NCBI GenBank assembly: GCA_963844255.1 | Contig: CAWJNP010000001.1 | Coordinates: 124,001-188,000 of the forward strand | From: SZAS-79 sp963844255 | GTDB taxonomy: Bacteria > Pseudomonadota > Gammaproteobacteria > Burkholderiales > SG8-39 | DNA: 64,000 nt | Reading direction: 5' to 3' | Shown here: in pieces, positions 57,903 through 64,000 of the stretch | How positions within the stretch are numbered: the stretch's first letter is position 1 | Layout of the letters: each line of letters starts with the position of its first letter | Program-made: the position numbers and the translations under genes | Notes under the pieces: model-generated | Database searches by the model: none | What the model was told of the DNA's origin: nothing | Seen by the model: the letters and a program-made list of their open reading frames with translations, nothing else

Positions 57903-60288
57903 GTCCTGCTCCTTGTGTTTTTGCGGATGCTGCGTCGGCGATCATGCGGAACAGGCGTTCCGGCGTGACCGGCAGTTCAAGTATTTCGATGCCCAGCGGT
58001 GCGAGCGCATCGGCCACTGCATTGGCGATTGCCGCCGGCGCACCGATCGTGCCGCCTTCGCCCATGCCGCGAAAACCGCCGACGTTGTCCGGGTATTCCG
58101 ACTGGACGTGGATGGTTTCGATTGCAGGGACTTCCGGCGCGGCCGGGATCACATAGTCGACCAGGCTCGCGGTCAGCAGCTGGCCGTCCTCGTCGTAGAC
58201 GATCTCCTCGTAGAGCGCCGCGCCGATGCCCTGCGCGACGGCGCCATGGACCTGGCCGTCGACGATCATGGGATTGATCACGCGGCCGCAATCCTCGGCC
58301 ACGACGTAGCGCTGCACCGCGACCGAATAAGTCTTCGGATCGATTTCGATCTGCACCAGATGCGTGGAGCTGGTCGTGGTGCCGAAGAACGGATCGTAGG
58401 TCGTGGTGTCAGCGAGGTCTTCGCGGATCTCCTTCGGGAGGCGGCCCATCTCGGAGTACACCGCGCGTGCGATCTCCCGAAACGTGAGCGTGCGGTCGGT
58501 GCCGGCCACGCGCGCAATGCCGTTGGAAATCTCGATGTCGGTTTCCGCCGCCTCCATCAGGTGCCCGGCGATGCGTGCGAGTTTCTCGCGCACCGCGCGC
58601 GAGGCGAGCGTCGCTGCGCCGCCGGCCAGCACGGTGCTGCGACTGGCGTAGGTGCCGGTGCCATGCGCAACCGCCGCGCTGTCGCCGTGAATGATGCGGA
58701 TGTCCTCGATCTTCGCGCCGAGTTCATCGGCGATCACCTGGGCGAGCGTGGTCTCCAGTCCCTGGCCATGCGAGGCCACCCCGAAACAGGCGGTGACCGC
58801 ACCGGTGGAGTCGATCTTCACGGTCGTGGTTTCGGTGCCGGTGTTGATCGGCATACCGGGGGAAGCCGAGATGCGCGAGCCGATGCCGGTAAGTTCGGCG
58901 TACGAGGCCAGGCCGATGCCGACCCAGCGTCCTTCGGCCCGCGCCTTCGCCTGCGCTGCGCGCATGGCCGCATAGTCGCCCACGCGGCAGGCGGCTTCCA
59001 TGCACTCCATGAAACCCGAGCGGTCCCAGACGATGCCCGTGGCAGTCTTGTAGGGAAACTCGGTCGGCTGCACGAGGTTGCGGGAGCGCAATTCCTTCGG
59101 ATCCAGCCCCATCTTGTGCGCGGCCATGTCGATCAGCCGCTCCATCACGAAGGTCGAGATCGGCCGGCCGACGCCGCGGTACGGGCCGGTGGGCGACTTG
59201 CAGGTGGCCACCGCCCGCACCCGTCCCCGGTAGGCCGGCACCTTGTAGGGGCCGGGCATGAAGCTGATGACCTGCACCGGCTCCAGGCCTGCGGTCCAGG
59301 GATAGATCGAGTACGCACCGGTGTCGCCGATCACGTCATTCCACAGCGCGAGGATGTTCCCCTCGGCATCGAGGCCGAGTTCCGCGTCGACACGTTCGTC
59401 GAAGCTCTGGCTGGTCGAGGCGAGGTCTTCGAGCCGGTCGCTGGTCCACTTGACCGGCCGGCCGAGCTGCCGCGCCAGCATGCAGACGACCATTTCCTCC
59501 ACGTACAGCGATGCCTTGCCGCCAAAGCCGCCACCGACGTCCGGCGCGACCACGCGGATGCCGTTGCCGGTCAGGCCGAGGATCTCGACCAGCGCGTCGC
59601 GGATGATGCCGGGCACCTGCGTGGAGGAGTACAGCGTCAGAAGGCGCTGCCCGGCGTCGTATTCGGCCAGATAGGCGCGGTTTTCGATGGCGAGCGGGCT
59701 CTTGCGCCGCATGCGAAACCGGCCCTGCACGCGAACTGCGGCCGCCTGCATCGCGGCCGCCGCGTCGCCGCGCTTGAACTCGCGCTCGACAATGATGTTG
59801 GTCCCGGCTTCCTCGTGCAGCAGGGGCGCGCCTTCGCGCAGCGCCTCTTCTGGATTGTTGACGCCGGGGAGTGTGTCGAACTCGATGTTGACCAGATCGA
59901 GCGCATCCTCCGCGATGTATCGATCCTCCGCCACCACGGCGACGACCGGCTCGCCGACATAACGCACCTTGTCTTTCGCCAGCGGATAGATCGGCGTCGC
60001 GTAGTACCCGCGCATCTTCGAGGTCGGCACGGCCGGATGGGCCAGGCCTTCGAGGTCCTCCAGCAGGTAAACGCCGATCACGCCGGGCAGGGCGCGGGCC
60101 TCGTCCAGATCCACGCCAACGATGCGCGCGTGCGCCTGGTCGCTGCGGCGAAACGCCACGTGCACCATCCTTGCCGGGTGCCGGTCGTCGACGTAGGCGC
60201 CCTTGCCGGCCAGCAGGCGAGGGTCTTCCAGGCGTTTGACGCGTGCGCCGATCTGCTTGGGGCGCAGGGTGGCTTCGAGGTCAGACAT
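57892..60288 (-). CDS. Molybdenum hydroxylase large subunit (CoxL/XdhB-like, form II type)
   Basis: 798 residues. Molybdopterin-cytosine-dinucleotide type. Start RPKQIGARVKRLEDPRLLAGKGAYVDD is typical. The Mo-site loop reads GPYRGVGRP, like the AYRGAGR form II signature rather than the CO-dehydrogenase AYXCSFR loop, and the catalytic glutamate lies in FRGMGEGGTIGAP. So it is a xanthine-dehydrogenase-family hydroxylase or aldehyde oxidase of unknown substrate and not a true CO dehydrogenase. Lies between the MBL hydrolase and SDR genes. Confidence 0.92.
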   Translation of the reverse strand: MSDLEATLRPKQIGARVKRLEDPRLLAGKGAYVDDRHPARMVHVAFRRSDQAHARIVGVDLDEARALPGVIGVYLLEDLEGLAHPAVPTSKMRGYYATPIYPLAKDKVRYVGEPVVAVVAEDRYIAEDALDLVNIEFDTLPGVNNPEEALREGAPLLHEEAGTNIIVEREFKRGDAAAAMQAAAVRVQGRFRMRRKSPLAIENRAYLAEYDAGQRLLTLYSSTQVPGIIRDALVEILGLTGNGIRVVAPDVGGGFGGKASLYVEEMVVCMLARQLGRPVKWTSDRLEDLASTSQSFDERVDAELGLDAEGNILALWNDVIGDTGAYSIYPWTAGLEPVQVISFMPGPYKVPAYRGRVRAVATCKSPTGPYRGVGRPISTFVMERLIDMAAHKMGLDPKELRSRNLVQPTEFPYKTATGIVWDRSGFMECMEAACRVGDYAAMRAAQAKARAEGRWVGIGLASYAELTGIGSRISASPGMPINTGTETTTVKIDSTGAVTACFGVASHGQGLETTLAQVIADELGAKIEDIRIIHGDSAAVAHGTGTYASRSTVLAGGAATLASRAVREKLARIAGHLMEAAETDIEISNGIARVAGTDRTLTFREIARAVYSEMGRLPKEIREDLADTTTYDPFFGTTTSSTHLVQIEIDPKTYSVAVQRYVVAEDCGRVINPMIVDGQVHGAVAQGIGAALYEEIVYDEDGQLLTASLVDYVIPAAPEVPAIETIHVQSEYPDNVGGFRGMGEGGTIGAPAAIANAVADALAPLGIEILELPVTPERLFRMIADAASAKTQGAGHAE

Positions 60289-60293
60289 GGGAT

Positions 60294-61055
60294 TCAGTCA
60301 TAGAATTCGGCGCCTTTCCTGAGCGTGTTCCACTGTGCTTCGTCGTGCCCGAAAACCACGGTCGCGCCACTCGCCTCGATGCGGCGGATTTCTGCCAGCG
60401 ACTGCAGGGCCGCTTCGCCGTTCCAGTTATTGCGCGGATTGAGGTCGCGCTCGAGCACCACGCGCAGCGCGACGGTGTCCGAGGCGAGCAGGTGGCTGCC
60501 CGAACGCTCGAGGCTCACCAGCGCGCCGCTGGTCCCCGGCGTATGCCCCGGCAGCGGCAGCAGCACGATGCGTTCGTCGCCGAACAGGTCGCGCTGGGCA
60601 TCGAAGGTGTCGAAGGTGTTGGGGTGCTTCCAGTCCGCGGTCAGAAAACCCGCGGCTTCGGCATTCGGCGCGCTCGCGGCCTCCAGTTCCTTGGCGTGGC
60701 AGACGATGGTTGCTCGCTTGAAGAATTCGTTGCAGCCGCAGTGGTCGAAATGGAAATGCGAATTGACCACCACGTCGATGTCGTCGGTTGCGATGCCGAG
60801 CCCTGCAAGGCCGGTGAGCAGGTGATCGTCGGGCTTGGATACCAGCTTGATCGAGCGCGACATCGCGCCCAGGCGCGTGGAGCCCTCCACGGCCGCCGAA
60901 GGATGGCAGCCGGTATCGAACAGCACATTGCCCTGGGGATGACGCAGGAGAAAACACATCACCGGCAGCTCGAACAATTCATCGCTCGCGGCCTCCGGCA
61001 CATAGATCTTCTTCTTCAACTTCACCCGCCCGCCCGACAGCACATGCATCTTCAC
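60294..61055 (-). CDS. Metallo-beta-lactamase-fold hydrolase (AHL-lactonase-like)
   Basis: 253 residues. Zinc site: NSHFHFDHCGCNEFF (HxHxDH), a distal His in PLPGHTPGTSGALV, and Asp in LASDTVAL with H in VFGHDEAQW. This pattern and length resemble AiiA/AttM-type N-acyl-homoserine lactonases. The starting text MHVLSGGRVKLKKKIYVP is close to AttM-like lactonases. Embedded between the 2Fe-2S and molybdenum subunits of a hydroxylase, so its substrate is likely a lactone or ester in that pathway rather than necessarily a quorum signal. Confidence 0.87.
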   Translation of the reverse strand: MKMHVLSGGRVKLKKKIYVPEAASDELFELPVMCFLLRHPQGNVLFDTGCHPSAAVEGSTRLGAMSRSIKLVSKPDDHLLTGLAGLGIATDDIDVVVNSHFHFDHCGCNEFFKRATIVCHAKELEAASAPNAEAAGFLTADWKHPNTFDTFDAQRDLFGDERIVLLPLPGHTPGTSGALVSLERSGSHLLASDTVALRVVLERDLNPRNNWNGEAALQSLAEIRRIEASGATVVFGHDEAQWNTLRKGAEFYD

Positions 61056-61546
61056 TTGGTCTGCTCCCCGCGTTCCGCAACGGCCTGGCGCAGTGCGCGC
61101 ACGATGTGGTCATACCCCGTGCAGCGGCACAGGTTGCCGGACAGCCCCTCGCGGATCTCCTCATCGCTCGCGAGCGGGTACTTCTTCAGGAGGTCCACGG
61201 CGGTCATCAGCATCCCCGGGGTGCAGAACCCGCACTGCAGCGCGTGGTGGGTGCGAAAGGCCTCCTGCAGCGGTCCAAGGCGATCGACCGTGCCCAGACT
61301 CTCCACGGTGGTCACCTCCATGCCGTCGGTCTGCACCGCGAGCATCAGGCAGGCGCGCGCGCTGTCGCCGTTGACCAGCACCGTGCAGGCGCCGCACACG
61401 CCGTGCTCGCAGCCGACGTGGGTGCCGGTCAGGCCCAGCGTATGACGCAGGAAGTCCGACAGCAGGAGGCGCGGCTCGATCGATTTCCTCACCGTCGCAC
61501 CGTTCACCCTGACCGTGATCTCCATCAGTTCGTCGCTCATGCTCAT
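61052..61546 (-). CDS. Molybdenum hydroxylase 2Fe-2S subunit (CoxS-like)
   Basis: 164 residues. Two [2Fe-2S] clusters: CEHGVCGACTVLVNG (plant type) and CGFCTPGM plus LSGNLCRCTGYDHI. Small electron-transfer subunit of the heterotrimer. Overlaps the MBL gene by four bases and the FAD subunit gene by four bases. Confidence 0.95.
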   Translation of the reverse strand: MSMSDELMEITVRVNGATVRKSIEPRLLLSDFLRHTLGLTGTHVGCEHGVCGACTVLVNGDSARACLMLAVQTDGMEVTTVESLGTVDRLGPLQEAFRTHHALQCGFCTPGMLMTAVDLLKKYPLASDEEIREGLSGNLCRCTGYDHIVRALRQAVAERGEQTK

Positions 61547-62409
61547 TCTCCGGTGGATCGCTGCCAGGCAGCCGTGCAGGTGCGCCGCACCAGGGTGTCG
61601 AGCAGGTGGTGGCGCAGGCCTGCAGAAGCCTGCAGGTCGACGTTGGGTTCGACGCCCGCGCGCACGGCGGCGGTCACTGCATCCAGCGCGGCCGCATCGC
61701 AGGCCCGGCCCTGCAGCGCCGCTTCCGCGGCGGGCACCCGGACCGGTCCGCCGGCACCGCCCGCAACGGCGATCCGCGCGCGCGTCACGCGGCCACCGGC
61801 CGATTCGATCAGCACACCGGCCGCAACCAGCGCGAAGTCCCCCGAGCGGCGCGCGTATTCCTCGAAGCCCCAGCCGGTGCGCGCGGCCAGCGCGGGATAT
61901 TCGACGTGCGTGAGCAGTTCGTGCGCTTCCAGCGTGGTGCTCAGCGCGCCGGCGATGAAGTCGCGCGCCTCGATCGTGCGATTGCCCCGGGCCGAGCGGA
62001 TGGACAACGTTGCGTCGAGCAGCACGGCCATGAGCAGGTGCTCGGCCGAAGGATCGGCGTGGGAGAGGCTGCCGCCGAGCGTGCCGCGGTTGCGGATCGC
62101 CAGGTGTCCGATGTGCTCGACCGCGGCCGTGAGCACCGGGAAGTGCCGCTTCACGAGCGCCGAGGTTTCGATTTTGTGATGCCGCGTAAGCGCGCCGATC
62201 CGCAATCCGCCCGCAGGCGTTTCCTCCAGCGAGTCGAGTTCACCCAGGCGGTTGATGTCCACCAGCAGCGCCGGGCGCAGCAGGCGGAAGTTCAGCATCG
62301 GCAGCAGGCTCTGTCCGCCGGCGATCACCTTCGCGTCCGTCGTCTGCAATGCATCGAGCGCCTGTTCGATGCGCGTCGCGGCCAGGTATCGGAACTTTGG
62401 GGGCTTCAT
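61543..62409 (-). CDS. Molybdenum hydroxylase FAD-binding subunit (CoxM-like)
   Basis: 288 residues. FAD phosphate loops AGGQSLLPMLNFRLLRP and TLGGSLSHADPSAEHLL (typical AGGQSLxPxMxxR and TxGGSxAxxDP motifs). Start ATG 62409 (MKPPKFRYLAATRIEQAL). First gene of the operon CoxM-CoxS-MBL-CoxL-SDR, transcribed minus; divergent from the CDF exporter with a 200-base gap containing an inverted repeat GATTC/GAATC at 62556-62574. Confidence 0.94.
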   Translation of the reverse strand: MKPPKFRYLAATRIEQALDALQTTDAKVIAGGQSLLPMLNFRLLRPALLVDINRLGELDSLEETPAGGLRIGALTRHHKIETSALVKRHFPVLTAAVEHIGHLAIRNRGTLGGSLSHADPSAEHLLMAVLLDATLSIRSARGNRTIEARDFIAGALSTTLEAHELLTHVEYPALAARTGWGFEEYARRSGDFALVAAGVLIESAGGRVTRARIAVAGGAGGPVRVPAAEAALQGRACDAAALDAVTAAVRAGVEPNVDLQASAGLRHHLLDTLVRRTCTAAWQRSTGE

Positions 62410-62555
62410 TGCATCCTACGGAGGTGGGGAACCGGAACCGGGGGCCGCGTCTGTGCGATGCGCGTCGCGGTGCCGTACCGAGTACACGAAGTTAGTGGGC
62501 GCCACCCTGAAAGTCAACGCGCTTTCTCTGTACGAAATAGCGGACGCAGGGCGGT

Positions 62556-62574
62556 GATTCCAATAGACTGAATC
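62556..62574. repeat. Inverted repeat GATTC / GAATC in the CoxM-CDF divergent region
   Basis: Arms at 62556-62560 and 62570-62574, spacer nine bases, 36 bases before the CDF start. Possible operator; short and unproven. I see no gene in the rest of the 200-base region 62410-62609. Confidence 0.3.
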
Positions 62575-62609
62575 GGGCTGGTTTCTCGAACAAAAGGGAG
62601 GGCGGCGCG

Positions 62610-63524
62610 ATGTCGGGGCATGACGCGCATCACCACCATCATCCGGTGGATGGCAACGAGCGCACGCTCTGGTTCGCCCTCGCGCTGACGGCCGGGTTCA
62701 TGCTGGTGGAGGTGATCGCCGGCTGGCTGACCGGCAGCCTGGCGCTGCTCTCGGATGCGGCGCACATGTTCACGGACAGCGCAGCCCTTGCAGTCTCCCT
62801 TGCGGCTGTGCGTCTGGGCCGCCTGCCTGCGGATTCGAAGCGAACCTTCGGGTACCAGCGTTTCGAAATCCTTGCCGCGGCGTTCAATGCCTCGCTCCTG
62901 TTCCTGGTCGCGCTGTACATCCTCTACGAGGCCTGGCACAGATTCCAGCAACCCGAACCGATCCACACAACCGGCATGCTGGCGGTGGCGGTGCTGGGTC
63001 TGCTGGTCAACCTGATCGCGGCGCGCCTGCTGCATTCCGGCAGCGCGACCAATCTCAACATGCGCGGCGCCTACCTCGAAGTCCTCGCCGACCTGGTTGG
63101 CTCCGCCGGGGTGATCGTCGCGGGGCTGGTCATCCTGTTTACCGGTCTGACCTGGATTGATCCGCTGGTCGCAGTCGCAATCGGCCTGTGGGTGGTGCCG
63201 CGCACCTGGCTGCTGTTTCGCGCCAGCGTGAACATCCTGCTGGAAGGTGTCCCCGAGGGGGTCGACCTTGCGCAGGTGCGTGGAGCGATCCTCGCGGTAC
63301 CCGGCGTCAGCGGTGTGCATGACCTGCATGTATGGGCGGTGGCCAGCCGCGAGACCAGCCTGTCCGCGCACGTCGTGGTCGGCGAGGCGAGCGAGGCGGA
63401 ACGCACGCTTGGGGAGGTTGCACACCTGCTCGGGGAGCGCTTCCACATCCACCACAGCACGATCCAGGTGGAGTCCGGATCCTGTCCCGCCGCTCAGAGC
63501 AAAGGTCGCAGCCTGCACGATTGA
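62610..63524 (+). CDS. Cation diffusion facilitator (zinc/cadmium/cobalt exporter)
   Basis: 304 residues. A His-rich N-terminus (GHDAHHHHHPVDG) precedes six transmembrane helices. Metal site residues: SDAAHMFTDSAA (HxxxD in TM2) and LADLVGSAGV (here LEVLADLVGS in TM5, where HxxxD of zinc exporters is replaced by LADLV with Asp only), then a cytoplasmic domain with a ferredoxin-like fold (VSGVHDLHVWAVASRETSLSAHVVV). Exports divalent metal using the proton gradient. Metal specificity is not settled by the TM5 residues. Confidence 0.92.
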   Translation: MSGHDAHHHHHPVDGNERTLWFALALTAGFMLVEVIAGWLTGSLALLSDAAHMFTDSAALAVSLAAVRLGRLPADSKRTFGYQRFEILAAAFNASLLFLVALYILYEAWHRFQQPEPIHTTGMLAVAVLGLLVNLIAARLLHSGSATNLNMRGAYLEVLADLVGSAGVIVAGLVILFTGLTWIDPLVAVAIGLWVVPRTWLLFRASVNILLEGVPEGVDLAQVRGAILAVPGVSGVHDLHVWAVASRETSLSAHVVVGEASEAERTLGEVAHLLGERFHIHHSTIQVESGSCPAAQSKGRSLHD

Positions 63525-63552
63525 CCGTCCTCGAGGGTCATGCGGTGCGCTG

Positions 63553-63567
63553 GTAACAAACTGTTAC
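63553..63567. repeat. Inverted repeat GTAACA / TGTTAC upstream of the Do-like protease
   Basis: GTAACA (63553-63558), spacer AAC, TGTTAC (63562-63567), 83 bases before the protease start. A symmetric operator of a response regulator or other dimer; GTAA-type half sites occur upstream of envelope-stress genes in other bacteria. Confidence 0.5.
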
Positions 63568-63649
63568 ACAGTCGGGCAAAGGCTTACGCAACTTGTGCGC
63601 CGCTGCGGGCCTCCAACGCTGTACTTCAGCAACGTTGGGGAACCGCACC

Positions 63650-64000
63650 ATGACACGTAAATCAGTCGTCTTTAATTTCGTTGTTGCCGGGGTCGCTGCA
63701 GCCGTGACCGCAGCCATCGGCCAGTTCGGCCTGCCGCAGATCCCCTCGGCACAGGCTTTTTCCGCGACACCTGCCGCCATGTCGGCGCCTGCCGCCCAGC
63801 CGACGGCTGCGCCGCGCGGGTTTGCCGCCAGGGCACTACCCGACATCGCCACGCTCGTTGAACAGAACGGGCCGGCGGTAGTGAACATCAAGGTCAGCCA
63901 GATGGCCAAGACCGCGGTCGAAATGCCGGATGAACTCAAGAACTCGCCGTTCGGCGAGTTCTTTCGCCGGTTTGCACCGCAGGGGCCGCAGGGCGGCACG
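63650..64000 (+). CDS. Do-like (DegP/DegQ/MucD family) periplasmic serine protease, 3' end outside window
   Basis: 117 residues visible from ATG 63650. Signal/anchor region about 10-30 (FNFVVAGVAAAVTAAIGQF) and an Ala/Pro-rich linker, then LPDIATLVEQNGPAVVNIKVSQ, the family N-terminal block, and SPFGEFFRRFAP preceding the protease domain. The catalytic triad and PDZ domains lie beyond the window. Likely envelope quality control. Family call by N-terminal blocks only. Confidence 0.85.
   Translation, partial: MTRKSVVFNFVVAGVAAAVTAAIGQFGLPQIPSAQAFSATPAAMSAPAAQPTAAPRGFAARALPDIATLVEQNGPAVVNIKVSQMAKTAVEMPDELKNSPFGEFFRRFAPQGPQGGT

Noticed and set aside
57793..60303. 836-codon open frame on the plus strand
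   Set aside because: Antisense to the well-supported molybdenum hydroxylase large subunit.
57892..62409. Aerobic CO dehydrogenase operon
   Set aside because: The large-subunit loop is PYRGVGR, without the AYXCSFR signature, and the gene order (M-S-MBL-L) is not that of coxMSL.

Overview
The window is about 64 kb of GC-rich chromosome, almost certainly from a betaproteobacterium. The evidence is gene order: mrcA divergent from pilMNOPQ-aroK-aroB-gltBD, engB divergent from a cytochrome c4 gene, and lptM-lysA next to cyaY. The load of c-type cytochromes suggests a respiratory, metabolically flexible lifestyle. No tRNA, rRNA, CRISPR array, prophage or insertion sequence is visible. Coding density is high: no stretch over 300 bases lacks a gene, and the longest gap (17419-17634) holds a candidate small RNA.

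Layout. 1-772: two small c-type cytochromes on the minus strand (a diheme cytochrome cut by the window edge and an SHP/DUF1924 protein). 926-11629: ilvD, a CAP-domain secreted protein, a DUF924 protein, a YyaL-like protein, a cytochrome c, and a branched-chain amino acid ABC transporter (binding protein plus livHMGF). 11710-18252: a ferredoxin-type reductase, an epimerase, cutA, dsbD, a VOC protein, hemB, the candidate sRNA and engB. 18312-23442: cytochrome c4, cytochrome b561, cytochrome c', an ECF sigma/anti-sigma pair and msrPQ. 23511-29864: an RND efflux pump with adaptor, lysA, lptM and cyaY. 29899-46752: mrcA, pilMNOPQ, aroKB, gltBD and argD. 46776-52980: a class V aminotransferase and a type I secretion system. 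53135-57055: glmU, glmS and a small secreted metallopeptidase-like protein. 57150-62409: a molybdenum hydroxylase operon with an embedded metallo-beta-lactamase-fold hydrolase and an SDR. 62610-64000: a CDF metal exporter and the start of a Do-like periplasmic protease.

A striking property is a cluster of single-base indels in otherwise well-conserved genes: ilvD, the binding protein, livH, livM, livG, livF, the epimerase and gltB. I infer about 18 insertions, all but one of them C or G, and 4 deletions. More than half of the insertions can be placed immediately 5' of an ATC triplet. Genes lying between them are intact, so sequencing or assembly error is the first explanation to exclude. I annotate these as one gene each, with the frame changes listed.

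Two regulatory candidates stand out. First, a 30-codon ORF just after gltD contains eight arginine codons, five of them CGA, and is followed by a strong Rho-independent terminator directly upstream of argD. This has the architecture of an arginine-sensing attenuator. Second, four consecutive hairpins, the last a terminator, lie between hemB and engB on the plus strand. Two loops are C/U-rich and match an anti-Shine-Dalgarno sequence, and the position and orientation relative to engB mirror Spot 42/ErsA-type sRNAs.
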